Source: Streptococcus pseudopneumoniae (GTDB taxonomy: Bacteria > Bacillota > Bacilli > Lactobacillales > Streptococcaceae). From it: a DNA stretch of 60,116 nt. Below the pieces are notes generated by a model. It had not been told where the DNA came from, ran no database searches, and saw only the letters and a program-made list of their open reading frames with translations. Made by a program: the position numbers and the translations under genes. The DNA lies in NCBI RefSeq assembly GCF_001074565.1, contig NZ_JUQX01000051.1, positions 1-60,116 on the forward strand, in the 5' to 3' direction. This document shows positions 7,065 to 16,367 of this stretch, piece by piece (the first letter of the stretch is position 1; the number at the start of each line of letters is the position of its first letter).

Positions 7065-8834
7065 ATGTTAGAAAAAAAAGAAATATTTCAGATGTACTTT
7101 GACGAATTACCTTTAGAGAACTTGGAGTTCGAAGATAAGGAATGTTACTTTTATCAATATAAAAAATTTATCTTAAAAATTATCATTTTTAATGACTTTC
7201 CCCATTCACTTCCTGAATTCTATCTTTCAAATTATATGGATTTTAATAAATGGTATAGTCATGTCGGTTCCGAAGGGAAGTTGTGTTACATTTCAGAAGA
7301 TAATTTAATTTGGGACTTTAACAATTCGCGTAGATTATTGAAAGATTGCTGTGAAAAAGTAAAGGAATTACTGGATAGTTGGGATACACCCAAAATGACC
7401 GAAGAGCTCAGGAAAGAGTTTTTGTCATATTGGCATATCAGTTGTTTGAAGTCAAAAACAAAATACATAGCTATTCGAAGTTATTTATCCAAGGTCAGTA
7501 CATTTGAGGAACATGAATTAGTCCTGTCGAATCAGAAATTCCATCTTTTTAATTATGATTCACAACTCAAAGAGAGTGTTGCACCACAATCTAAAAATAG
7601 CAGAGATGTTTATATACTGCCACTTAAAGATTCGAATTCTGTGCTTCCTCCTAATCCCCTGAATGAACTAACAGAAGCAACATTTAAGAAATTGATTACA
7701 GGAAATCTATCTTCGGGGGTTAGACGCCGCTTCCAAAAGTGGTGTAAAATGAAACAAAAGTCATTCATATTAATTTTATCACTTCCTATATCTGATAATG
7801 ATTATGTTTTGTTTGGTGCGAGTTTTGAGTCTGAAACTTCCAAATATCCATTTAAAATTGATAATAAGGTACCACAAAAAAATAAAGATAGAAAAAGAAT
7901 TGGTTCTAAGGCTAAGAAGTCAAAAAATGGGAGTTTCAAGATTACTCCAGTATATGTTACAAGATTCGACAAGGAGTATAGAGTGAGTAGGACATCCCAA
8001 GAATATGATTTTCTGAATAAAAAAGTAGTCATTATTGGACTTGGATCTGTAGGATCATTTGTTGCAAACAATTTATCTAAAATGGGTATAGCGAAACTTC
8101 TTTTAATAGATCCTGATTTTTTAACGGTGGATAACATTTCAAGGCACTACTTAGGTATGGATAGTGTAATAGACTATATTCAAAAAGTAGACGCTCTAGA
8201 AGATAAATTGAAAAAAGAAAATCCAGATTTAGTAATTGAATGTGAGGGTATCCGATTTCAAGAAATAGTTCGAAAGAATCCAAATTTATTTCATGAATAT
8301 GATTTTGTTTTTTCTTGTGTCGGAGATACCAAAACAAATTTTGAAATTAATCATTTTTTCAGAAAGATTGGAAAAACGGTATTGTATTGCTGGTTAGATC
8401 CATATGGAGTTGGGTATCATAACCTACTAGTTTCTCCACAAAATAATGGATGCTATATGTGTATGAATTATGAAGATGGGCATCTTGTTAATAATAGAGC
8501 TTCTTTTGCAGAGAAAAATCAAATATTTGAAAAGCGTCTAGCTAGCTGTTATTCTTCATTTATTCCTTATAATGTTATTGCGCCTAGTTCTTTGGCAAAT
8601 AAAGCTATAGAAGTATATTTACAGTACTTGTATGGAGAATTTTCTTCTGAAAACAGATTAGTATCAGAAATTGGTTCAGATAAACAGTTTGGAAAAGAAG
8701 GGTTTACATATAGTGTTCGATACTACAATTGTTTAAAAAACAGTGATTTATTAAATGTTGCTTTAAGAACAAATACATCTTGTCCAGAGTGTAACGGAGA
8801 GTATAAAGTTGATATATGTAAATCTGAACAATAA
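7065..8834 (+). CDS. cap2: Cap2-like E2-E1 fusion, ubiquitin-transfer-like CBASS regulator
   Basis: A 589-residue fusion. Residues 1-110 look like a compact E2 domain with a candidate catalytic cysteine C74 (GKLCYIS). Residues about 315-580 are a ThiF/E1 adenylation domain with the nucleotide loop G325-L-G-S-V-G330, a following LLLIDPD strand, a candidate E1 cysteine C495 (LASCYSS) and two CxxC pairs (C463/C466 and C573/C576) expected to bind zinc. The family conjugates the CD-NTase to cellular targets and raises its activity. It begins 8 bp after the CD-NTase gene and overlaps the JAMM gene by 26 bp, so the three are one transcript. Domain assignment is strong; exact cysteine roles are inferred from position. 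Confidence 0.88.
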   Translation: MLEKKEIFQMYFDELPLENLEFEDKECYFYQYKKFILKIIIFNDFPHSLPEFYLSNYMDFNKWYSHVGSEGKLCYISEDNLIWDFNNSRRLLKDCCEKVKELLDSWDTPKMTEELRKEFLSYWHISCLKSKTKYIAIRSYLSKVSTFEEHELVLSNQKFHLFNYDSQLKESVAPQSKNSRDVYILPLKDSNSVLPPNPLNELTEATFKKLITGNLSSGVRRRFQKWCKMKQKSFILILSLPISDNDYVLFGASFESETSKYPFKIDNKVPQKNKDRKRIGSKAKKSKNGSFKITPVYVTRFDKEYRVSRTSQEYDFLNKKVVIIGLGSVGSFVANNLSKMGIAKLLLIDPDFLTVDNISRHYLGMDSVIDYIQKVDALEDKLKKENPDLVIECEGIRFQEIVRKNPNLFHEYDFVFSCVGDTKTNFEINHFFRKIGKTVLYCWLDPYGVGYHNLLVSPQNNGCYMCMNYEDGHLVNNRASFAEKNQIFEKRLASCYSSFIPYNVIAPSSLANKAIEVYLQYLYGEFSSENRLVSEIGSDKQFGKEGFTYSVRYYNCLKNSDLLNVALRTNTSCPECNGEYKVDICKSEQ

Positions 8835-9273
8835 ATATCAAATTGTAATACCATCTGATATTTTAAATTCATTACTAGAGTTTAGACAACTGGGTTTTGA
8901 ACCTGAAGCAGGTGGTATTTTTGTTGGTAAGAGACTTTTAAATAATTCGATACTTATTATAAATTTTTCAGAACCACAGGATAATGATTTAAGAAGTAGA
9001 TTTAAATTTTCAAAAACTTCTCCAAACCATCAGAAATTTGCAGATGATTATTTTGGTAAAAGTTCAGGTTTTATAAGTTTAATTGGAGAATGGCATACCC
9101 ATCCTGAAGATATACCTACTGCATCTTGTGTCGACATTAACTCATGGGAAAAAGTTATCTCAGATAATGATGACAGATTATTCTTTTTGATAGTTGGACT
9201 TCGGGCTGGTAGATTCTACTTTAGGGAATCAAATAAGTGGCAATCAACTCTAATCTATTTTAAGGATGTATAG
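8809..9273 (+). CDS. cap3: Cap3-like JAMM/JAB isopeptidase of CBASS
   Basis: A 154-residue zinc peptidase with a complete JAMM signature: E33 in the strand EAGGIFVG, then H96-T-H98-P, S106 and D109 (EWHTHPEDIPTASCVD). In type II CBASS this enzyme reverses the Cap2-made conjugate. The start is a TTG at 8809, inside the end of cap2; no in-frame ATG exists nearby and GGAG lies about ten bases upstream. Weak TTG initiation plus the 26-bp overlap should keep Cap3 levels low and coupled to Cap2. Confidence 0.88.
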   Translation: MIYVNLNNKYQIVIPSDILNSLLEFRQLGFEPEAGGIFVGKRLLNNSILIINFSEPQDNDLRSRFKFSKTSPNHQKFADDYFGKSSGFISLIGEWHTHPEDIPTASCVDINSWEKVISDNDDRLFFLIVGLRAGRFYFRESNKWQSTLIYFKDV

Positions 9274-9279
9274 ATACGT

Positions 9280-10134
9280 ATGAATAGAAAAAATAAATTA
9301 TTTAAGAAATGTTTTTTTTGGTCTCAAAAATTTTATTTACCATTAGTATTAATTTTTATATTTCCAATTCTGATTTGCGATCTGATTGGGAAGAGTTTGA
9401 CCCTAGTTGAAGTTGAAAAAATATCAAATACCAATCTTTTTACAAGAGCTATTTTTGAAATAATTCCTGATAATTCTATCGCTACTTATACAATTCTTTA
9501 TTTGTTAATCTTTACTTCATTATTGATGATTTTCAGAAAAAATAATGCGGAACGAATATTTAATGATGGTCATTCTGTATATCTTCATAACTGTTATAAA
9601 AGACTGTGGATCGCAGCAAATATATTAGGTTATCGAAAGTTACAACTTATAGGTGTCTCAATACCAATGCAGTTTGAACTTATTATTAATGGAGTTTTTT
9701 CAGAGTTTATCTCCGAATCATCTGTTGTGCAATACGACAAATTTAAAGGAGAAATTATTGTTGAGTATCCAATTGAAAACAAAAAGAATAAGGTTGTCAA
9801 TTTATTAGTGTGTGATACATATGATATTCCTTTAGAAAAGTTAGCAGCTGACTATTTGGAAAATACAACAGTAAAAATTTCATCACAACGAAAGTATAGT
9901 GGTAACAGATATAACAATCCTAAATTAGTTAGTACAGTTCGAGAAGAAACGCAAAAAATAGTTAACGCCTATAAAGAGGTTAATCTTTTTATGACAACAA
10001 ATCCTTTAAATACACAAAAAATCGTAGGGACTTCATTCTTAACATTAGATAGATCAAGTTTTGATAGAGTATCGGTTATACAGATGGATGAAACAAAAAT
10101 TTATAAAGATCAATTTATAATATACAAAAGATAA
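9280..10134 (+). CDS. Two-transmembrane CBASS effector, possibly 2TM-SAVED
   Basis: A 284-residue protein with two hydrophobic helices (about 17-37, LPLVLIFIFPILICDLIG-like, and 67-86) followed by a cytosolic domain of about 195 residues. It begins six bases after cap3 and ends the operon, so it is the expected CBASS effector: cyclic nucleotide binds the soluble domain and the membrane part oligomerises and disrupts the membrane. The C-terminal pattern EVNLFMTTNPL...IVGTSFL resembles the end of SAVED domains, which suggests a Cap14-like 2TM-SAVED protein, but that match is by eye. A Cap15-like beta-barrel is the main alternative. The effector is usually the first gene of a type II CBASS operon; here it is last. 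Confidence 0.65.
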   Translation: MNRKNKLFKKCFFWSQKFYLPLVLIFIFPILICDLIGKSLTLVEVEKISNTNLFTRAIFEIIPDNSIATYTILYLLIFTSLLMIFRKNNAERIFNDGHSVYLHNCYKRLWIAANILGYRKLQLIGVSIPMQFELIINGVFSEFISESSVVQYDKFKGEIIVEYPIENKKNKVVNLLVCDTYDIPLEKLAADYLENTTVKISSQRKYSGNRYNNPKLVSTVREETQKIVNAYKEVNLFMTTNPLNTQKIVGTSFLTLDRSSFDRVSVIQMDETKIYKDQFIIYKR

Positions 10135-10149
10135 CATGATGGGGCATTA

Positions 10150-10560
10150 TAATATTCCAATTAATGTTTGATAGCATTCTAGCTTCTTGAACTTGCCTGC
10201 TTATCCCTTATCATCTTAATGTTGATAATTCAATCTGAATCATACCACTATAAATCCAATTGTAAATTGTTTTAAAAGTCACTGTCTGTCTATTATTTAA
10301 TTTAAAAAAATCTTGTATCTGCTTTTGGAGACTATTAAGCTTTTAGAGTAGTCCCTATTTCTCTTTTAGTTTCGGCATTCAAGATGCTTTTCTTAGCTAA
10401 ACCTTCATAAGATTTTTAATCTCTTTTAGCTAAATACTGTCTTGAACAACATTTCACCATTCTACTGATAATAAAACGATGGCTACCAATCTTAGTTGCA
10501 ATTTGAAAAAAATTTCTCCCTAATTCCACATAGGTATCTATCTTAATCTGTTACTTTGCT
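10150..10560 (-). pseudogene. Decayed IS30-family transposase
   Basis: No long open frame exists here, but the minus strand still encodes recognisable pieces. TFKTIYNWIYSGMIQI (about 10235-10285) matches the conserved TIYNWIYSG motif of IS30 transposases. A helix-turn-helix-like piece QIATKIGSHRFIISRMVK lies around 10470-10520. Several stops and frameshifts separate them. The element is dead and marks old transposition between the CBASS operon and the first rpsI scar. Confidence 0.6.
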
Positions 10561-10704
10561 AAGATGATAGTAGCATATAGAATCTCATGGTTTTTTTGTC
10601 AGTGTACTTACTTACAGTTTTCACTATTTTAGGTCTCATGAGTTTATTGTTGTACTATATTTTAGAATTTATCTATTAAAAGTGTACAAAACAATAACAA
10701 TTTA

Positions 10705-10771
10705 AATGGTGTGAACTTTTTGGTAAAATCTAGCTCAATTTGTGTATTTTTAGGGTAAAATTCACACCATT
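10705..10771. repeat. 11-bp perfect inverted repeat, 45-bp spacer
   Basis: AATGGTGTGAA at 10705-10715 is mirrored by TTCACACCATT at 10761-10771. There is no T run, so it is not a terminator. It lies upstream of the decayed transposase and could be an IS end, a miniature element or a binding site. Confidence 0.6.
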
Positions 10772-10864
10772 CAACTGAAAGTTATTCAAATTAGATAAAA
10801 TCGTTCTTTCTGAAAACGTGGGAAAACATTGATTTTAAGCGGATATTGAAACTTATTCAAATAA

Positions 10865-10924
10865 AAGTGTTTCCAACCAGGTCTTAAGAAAGCTCGTAAA
10901 GCATCACAATTCTCAAAACGTTAA
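10865..10924 (+). repeat. Attachment-site scar 1: duplicated 3' end of rpsI
   Basis: The frame from 10871 reads CFQPGLKKARKASQFSKR and stops at 10922-10924. PGLKKARKASQFSKR is the C-terminus of streptococcal ribosomal protein S9. The bases before it (AAGTGTTTCC) are not rpsI sequence and recur before scar 2 at 16368. Bases 10865-10902 match 16368-16405 with one mismatch in 38. This is what remains when an element integrates into the 3' end of a gene and restores its coding end. Confidence 0.8.
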
Positions 10925-10950
10925 TCAACACGATTATATCAACGTTTCAA

Positions 10951-10985
10951 AGCACTCAAGAGTTTACCTCGTGGGTGCTTTTTTA
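10951..10985 (+). terminator. Terminator copied with the rpsI tail (scar 1)
   Basis: AGCACTC (10951-10957) pairs with GGGTGCT (10973-10979), followed by six T. It sits at the usual distance after an rpsI stop codon and probably came with the duplicated tail. Confidence 0.65.
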
Positions 10986-11454
10986 TGTTTTTTGAAAAAG
11001 TTAACCTTATTTTTTAGAGAAATTTTTGTAAATTTAAAATCAGTGCTGAGTTTTATAGAATATTTTATATAAAAATGGAGTTTTTAAGAGCGTCTTCAAT
11101 TAATGCTTTATTTGTATGATTTACTAGTTATTCTATTGATAGAAGCCGATAAATATCAATTAGCAAGTTTATCATTTAGATTTACTACTGAGATAAATGA
11201 TGAAATTATTCTATTTGAAGAGTGTTCAGATTTAGCAGTTTATTTGACTATTTTTTGTAGGTTCTAATATTCTTCAAGTTAGTTAGTATGATGCTACAAG
11301 AATATCAATACTACTATTGATAATTATCATACATCGAATAATATGTGATGAATAAAATTCTGGAATAAATGATACAAGAAGAATGTATCAAGGGGAAAAT
11401 TTTTTTTGATGAAGAGTACATACTTGGTAAGTGTTATAGTGTGTGGATATTGAG
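10986..11454. other. Gene-poor AT-rich stretch before the ABC-3C operon
   Basis: No gene of normal length is seen. A 54-codon frame at 11103-11267 has no convincing ribosome binding site and no recognisable family. The rest is very AT-rich and may hold remnants of the element's lost mobility genes; none could be identified. Confidence 0.5.
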
Positions 11455-11483
11455 TTGACGGGTTGTTTGATAAATTATATAAT
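11455..11483 (+). promoter_or_regulatory. Sigma-70-type promoter of the ABC-3C-like operon
   Basis: TTGACG (11455-11460) and TATAAT (11478-11483) are 17 bp apart, close to consensus. AAGGAGG precedes the ATG at 11546. No operator palindrome is seen, so expression may be constitutive. Confidence 0.85.
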
Positions 11484-11545
11484 AATGTTAACTATGTGAT
11501 TTCGGGTATTAATGTTATTTAAATGTGTATACATAAGGAGGTTAA

Positions 11546-12922
11546 ATGGCGAGTTCAAACGTTGACCAAAATAGGAATGCAACACCAAGTTGGAGCGGCT
11601 ATATTCATCAAGGGAAAGTTGGCTTTCTAGTAGCATTAAGGCAATTACGAGAGTGCATTGAAAATAATATAGAAAATCTTGAGGATTATGCTATAAGATA
11701 TGAGAATGCTGAGGATTTTGACATTGTTGATAAAGGGAGGAGTGTAATATCAAGGCATCAAGTGAAAGCGTATATTAATGGAAATGAGAGAGAAGATTAC
11801 TCGGATTTATTTAATATACAAAAGAGGAAGTTTGAAGATGAAAAGGAAAAAATAGACAAAAAGGGATTTCAGATTCATGAATTTGATGGTAAAGGAAATA
11901 CAGTACGAGAGGTGGTTCCTTGTGACGGCAGATTTTTACATGTGATTGTAGATGTGCCAGATTTTAAACTATCAAAGGATGATTATTTGAAAAAATATAC
12001 TGGGCGAACAAAATATACAGATAATGATTCTTGTATCAAACTTTATGAGTATAATCAATCTGCAAATCTATTTTATTGCCCACTTTCTCAAGATGATAAT
12101 AATGATACTATTAAAGACTATTGTATAGCTGAAATTAAAGAAATTTTAAAGATAGAAAAAAATCCTTTAGAAGAGAATAGTTCTCATCTTGAACAAGTAT
12201 ATCATAGATATATTGGATCGTTATTGGATCATAGTATCGGAAAAGCACACAGTGAATCTGATTTCCCAGAAATATCCTTTGGAGAGATAATTGCTATTCT
12301 TGAAGAAGAAATGCCTAAAGATGAAGTATATGAAATGAAGAATACTTTGACTTATAGCTGGGAAAAATATCATCGCGATTATTCAAGTGACATTTCCGAA
12401 GAGGATTTTAAACTGATGGATAAAATAATCAATAAATTACTGTCTATGTCTAAAGAAGAGTTTTATGAGTTTGTAAGGATGGTTTTGCCTCATGAAAAAT
12501 CGGATGAAGATTTTTCAAAAATATTTAATATAACTCTCTTAGAACGAATATTCTATTCGTTGATAAAAGATGTTCGAAAATTCTCTTTTAAACATTATAG
12601 TTTCTTAGATGAAGTTAAAAAAAGTTATAGACTCTCCTTAATTGATATTGAAGAATCCCCTGGTCGTATTGCAACAGTAATTAAAAATATTATTGATAAC
12701 TCAGAATTTTTAAAAGCTACTTTTAATCATGATTACCTTATTAATAGGGATATAGATGATCTTCCAATTGGAATAAGAATAGGTGAATTTGACAGTTTGT
12801 CAGATATTAGATATAAGGATGAATGGAATACAGGAGTACAACATAATATTTTTAAACCGAATATGGAATTCATTGGTATTAAGAAAGCAAAAGCAAAGAA
12901 TTTGACTGTGCCGGAGGAATAA
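11546..12922 (+). CDS. Predicted nuclease effector of an ABC-three-component-like system
   Basis: A 458-residue protein. Its N-terminus resembles the dsDNA-nuclease domain found in DUF4297/Cap4-type proteins: a GYIHQGKVGFLVAL helix (18-31), then the acidic motif AEDFDI (55-60) and HQVK (71-74). Together these form a PD-(D/E)xK-like active site with a Q-x-K variant. The remainder is helical and charged with no clear domain; in ABC-3C systems the effector's C-terminal domain couples it to the ATPase. It is the first gene after a strong promoter and lies one base before the middle component. Degradation of phage or self DNA on activation is inferred from family knowledge. Confidence 0.65.
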   Translation: MASSNVDQNRNATPSWSGYIHQGKVGFLVALRQLRECIENNIENLEDYAIRYENAEDFDIVDKGRSVISRHQVKAYINGNEREDYSDLFNIQKRKFEDEKEKIDKKGFQIHEFDGKGNTVREVVPCDGRFLHVIVDVPDFKLSKDDYLKKYTGRTKYTDNDSCIKLYEYNQSANLFYCPLSQDDNNDTIKDYCIAEIKEILKIEKNPLEENSSHLEQVYHRYIGSLLDHSIGKAHSESDFPEISFGEIIAILEEEMPKDEVYEMKNTLTYSWEKYHRDYSSDISEEDFKLMDKIINKLLSMSKEEFYEFVRMVLPHEKSDEDFSKIFNITLLERIFYSLIKDVRKFSFKHYSFLDEVKKSYRLSLIDIEESPGRIATVIKNIIDNSEFLKATFNHDYLINRDIDDLPIGIRIGEFDSLSDIRYKDEWNTGVQHNIFKPNMEFIGIKKAKAKNLTVPEE

Positions 12923-12923
12923 T

Positions 12924-13619
12924 ATGAGAGACATCGTTATAAAATTTTTACAAAATAACCATTTTAACCAGTTGGATACAGAATTGGATTTCTATACTAA
13001 CCCACAAAACTCAGAGTACTTTATTCTTAGTCAGTATAGTCCTAATGAGCTGCATAATTTTTTCGATGATGATAAGACTTCACAAGTTATAAAAGAGTTT
13101 GAAAGACTATCTGTGAAATCAGAACACGAGAATATTAAGAAAAATACCTCTCTATTTATTTTGGTAGAAGTTGATGACTTGAAGGCAGTATTTGAAGACG
13201 AGAAAGTTCAACGAACAATTTTATTGATTGAAGAGGACTATTATTATTTTAGAAAGCTTATAATATTATACACTCGAGATGGGTTATTGGATTTACGAGA
13301 TAAAGAGACTAATGAAATGCTCTATACTTACTTAGATTCTAATATTGATCTTTTTGAAAAGGATATGTTTTTTAGTGAGTCGTATTTTATAGCCATGGAA
13401 ATTGGAGTAAAACTACCGTTTTTCACACTCCCTAAAAGAAATGATATTTATCAAAGTATAGAAAATCAGTATCAGGATGATAATGATGAATTAGATAATA
13501 GATTATTGGATTTTTATACTAAGGTCACTGATGAGATTTTATCAGAATCACTAAAAGATATTTCTACCGATGATGATAATATTTCTGATTTACTACAAAT
13601 AGGAGAATTACTACCATGA
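12924..13619 (+). CDS. ABC-3C middle-component-like protein
   Basis: A 231-residue acidic protein with no transmembrane segment and no recognisable catalytic motif. Its size, its place between the nuclease and the SMC-like ATPase, and its mixed alpha/beta make-up with a strand-rich middle fit the middle component of ABC-three-component systems, a small adaptor between effector and ATPase. Its last codons overlap the ATPase start (ATGA), so the three genes are translationally linked. The assignment rests mainly on context. Confidence 0.55.
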   Translation: MRDIVIKFLQNNHFNQLDTELDFYTNPQNSEYFILSQYSPNELHNFFDDDKTSQVIKEFERLSVKSEHENIKKNTSLFILVEVDDLKAVFEDEKVQRTILLIEEDYYYFRKLIILYTRDGLLDLRDKETNEMLYTYLDSNIDLFEKDMFFSESYFIAMEIGVKLPFFTLPKRNDIYQSIENQYQDDNDELDNRLLDFYTKVTDEILSESLKDISTDDDNISDLLQIGELLP

Positions 13620-16258
13620 AAATCAACAAAATTTTAATAAAGAACTTTAAGAATATAAAGGGAACTAGAATTATTGATTTTCAAGAGAATGTAACTTTGT
13701 TTGTTGGACCAAATGGATTTGGAAAAACTACAATTTTTGATGCAATTGAGTTATCATTAACTGGGAGAATCCGTCGAATTGAAGAGTCCGATTATAGCGA
13801 TGGTAGAAGTAGTTTTAGCACTCCTTATTTTCAAAATAATCCTGAGGCAGATACATTCATTGAGCTAATGTTGACAAATGATGACGGTAGTTCTTTGATA
13901 GTATCTAGTCTCTATAAGAGTAGTTTGAATACTGAGGGAAGCAATGTCCCAAAGTTTTCATTTTTTAAATTTAAAAGAACAGTTCGAGTTGGACTAGGAA
14001 TTTCATTTCAACCTATTGAAGACTTTGATAGTTTAAGTGAGAGAGAGATACAAAAGGTCATTAGTCAGTTTTTAGGATATGAATCAGAAAATTACAGCTT
14101 AGGTGATACTTTTGATTTGTTTCATTACATTCAACAGGATGAAACAGCTTATTATTTGAAGCAAAAGGAGAAAGATAGAAAGGAACAATTGAATTTTCTA
14201 TTAAATATTGGAAACTATGTTAATAGAAAAAATCGACTAGAGCGTTTAAAAAGTGTTTTATCCTCAAGTGAAAAGGAACTAAAAGCAAAAAAGGATAAGC
14301 TAAAAAATTCCCCAATTAAGAATAACACTCCATATTCTAAATTATCTCTTAGAGCAGATACTGACTTTGCTTTTAACAATAAATCGATTGTTTTTGATGA
14401 TGAATTATCAAATGAAAGTTTAAATATATATCTATCAGAAATTGATAAATTACAAGAATTTCGAAATTCATTTTCTCCAAAGGATTACTTCCTCAGAAAA
14501 CAAAGTGAGCAGTTTGAGCGAGAGGTGCTGGATGATAAAGATTTTACTATTTACTTAATAGTTAGAGAAATACTTGAAAATCAGGAATATATAGAGTATA
14601 TTGAACAAAATCATACTTTAATTTCAAATGATAAAAATTATTCCTATTTTTTACTTAAAAATTATATCGGACAACTAGAGTCATTGGAAAATGACAGTAG
14701 AGTGTTTAAACGTGGAAGAATTCTAGAGAGTCTGCTTGATGTCGAAATTGATAAACTTAATATAGAGAAAATTAAGAATTCTTTAAACGGTTTTCCAAAT
14801 TTGGAATTTGGTCAAGTATGGCTTGAAACGTTTGATTCCAAGTTATCAACTTACAAGATTAAAAAAGAGCAACTGGATGATGGTACAAATTCGATTAACA
14901 AGTTACTCGAGATAAGAAGTCGTCTAAAAGAACATAGTGATGAAAAAAATTCAGAATGTGTGTTTTGTGGCTATGATTGGGGAGAGAGCAAGAATTTACT
15001 GATAGCCTATGACGAAACAACGAATCAACTACGTAAAAATTTGACTAATTTTGAAATAGAAGTTTCAAATTTGGTTGAGGAATTAAATCAATTAAAAATG
15101 GAGTTGCAAAACCAGATTCAAATGGAGCAAGAGAAACTTTTTGTTATTCCTGATGATTTTTTGTCAGTGATACGATCCATAAGTAATTATGACTTTCCTG
15201 AGTCTTTTAGCAACTTAGTTGTAATGAACTCAGAGATTAGGCCTTTGCTTGTTGATGAGAGTGCTTCGTTACAAGAGTTTGAGAATTTGAAAACAGAGTT
15301 AATAAGTTCATTGCAAGAAAAACTATTGATTCCAAAGGAAGTTTATAGTACTTTCCTTAGAGTTGTAAAGAAGAGTGTAAATTTTGAAAATCTTTTAGAA
15401 AAATATTCTATTTTAGCTGGAGAATCAATAAGGGAATATGAAATTTCTTTTGACCTTTTACCCATTTCCTTGAATAAATTTGAAGAGAACAAAGAAAAGT
15501 TGCTAGTATTTTTAGGGGATCTTAGATCTCAAATAGTATTTGATTATTCTAAAAGTTTAGATTCACAACATCTATTTGATAAATACTTTGCATCTAAGGA
15601 AAAAACTTTTGAGGAGTGTACTATAGAAAGAATCAACCAAAAAAGGGAGTATATTATTAACCAGTTTGAATTACAAAGTTTGACGATGTTTAACCAAATT
15701 GAGAAACGTCTTCAAATAATTGAACAAACGATTACCTATCTTCAGGATCGTGTTAGGAAATTAAATGATAATATAAAATTTTACCAAGAACAGATGATTC
15801 GAAAGTTGAAGCTTCCCTTCTATATGTATACTGCTAAAATTTTACAAAATTACCAACAAGGAATGGGAGTTCTACTAACTACTCAAAATAATTCTAATAT
15901 CAGGTTTATAGCAAATAGCAATAGTGAGCAGGATGTGATGTATCAATTGAGTTCTGGACAAGTAGCTGTTATTTCATTTGCTTTCACTTTGGCACTAAAT
16001 ACTACATTTAAGATTTCCAAAGAGTTCAAATTTTTATCAATTGATGATCCGATTCAAGATATGGATTCTATGAATGTATATGCTTTAATTGATTTAATAA
16101 GACATTCATTATCAGACTATCAAATTATTATGTCCACACATAATGATGGTAGTGCTATGTTTATAAAATATAAATTTGAACTATTTTCAGATTCTGAAAT
16201 ATCAAATGTAGGGCTAAAAAATATAAAAAACATATTATTGGAGAGTGATGAAGTATAA
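13616..16258 (+). CDS. SMC/Rad50-like ABC ATPase with zinc hook (ABC-3C ATPase)
   Basis: An 880-residue SMC-type ATPase. Walker A is at 31-39 (GPNGFGKTT). Long coiled-coil arms (about 200-330 and 455-750) flank a zinc hook with C448-x-x-C451 (ECVFCGYDW). The C-terminal half carries a signature-like LSSGQ near 780, Walker B ending in D810-D811 (FLSIDDPIQDMD) and the H-loop STHND. This is the architecture of RecN, Rad50 and the ATPases of conflict systems, which detect foreign or damaged DNA and license a nuclease. It is the last gene of a coupled three-gene operon inside an rpsI-flanked cassette, which favours a defence role over repair. Confidence 0.85.
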   Translation: MKINKILIKNFKNIKGTRIIDFQENVTLFVGPNGFGKTTIFDAIELSLTGRIRRIEESDYSDGRSSFSTPYFQNNPEADTFIELMLTNDDGSSLIVSSLYKSSLNTEGSNVPKFSFFKFKRTVRVGLGISFQPIEDFDSLSEREIQKVISQFLGYESENYSLGDTFDLFHYIQQDETAYYLKQKEKDRKEQLNFLLNIGNYVNRKNRLERLKSVLSSSEKELKAKKDKLKNSPIKNNTPYSKLSLRADTDFAFNNKSIVFDDELSNESLNIYLSEIDKLQEFRNSFSPKDYFLRKQSEQFEREVLDDKDFTIYLIVREILENQEYIEYIEQNHTLISNDKNYSYFLLKNYIGQLESLENDSRVFKRGRILESLLDVEIDKLNIEKIKNSLNGFPNLEFGQVWLETFDSKLSTYKIKKEQLDDGTNSINKLLEIRSRLKEHSDEKNSECVFCGYDWGESKNLLIAYDETTNQLRKNLTNFEIEVSNLVEELNQLKMELQNQIQMEQEKLFVIPDDFLSVIRSISNYDFPESFSNLVVMNSEIRPLLVDESASLQEFENLKTELISSLQEKLLIPKEVYSTFLRVVKKSVNFENLLEKYSILAGESIREYEISFDLLPISLNKFEENKEKLLVFLGDLRSQIVFDYSKSLDSQHLFDKYFASKEKTFEECTIERINQKREYIINQFELQSLTMFNQIEKRLQIIEQTITYLQDRVRKLNDNIKFYQEQMIRKLKLPFYMYTAKILQNYQQGMGVLLTTQNNSNIRFIANSNSEQDVMYQLSSGQVAVISFAFTLALNTTFKISKEFKFLSIDDPIQDMDSMNVYALIDLIRHSLSDYQIIMSTHNDGSAMFIKYKFELFSDSEISNVGLKNIKNILLESDEV

Positions 16259-16367
16259 ATAAAATACGTGGTATGAAGAATTGATATAATTTGATTCTAT
16301 TCTTTGATAGAAAAAGTAAAAAACGGTGGAATAATGCTACAAAGTTATTCTAAAATTACTTTAAATG

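Noticed and set aside
11103..11267. A 54-codon frame beginning MLYLYDLLVILLIEADKYQ.
   Set aside because: No good ribosome binding site and no family resemblance; kept only as a remark on the gene-poor stretch.
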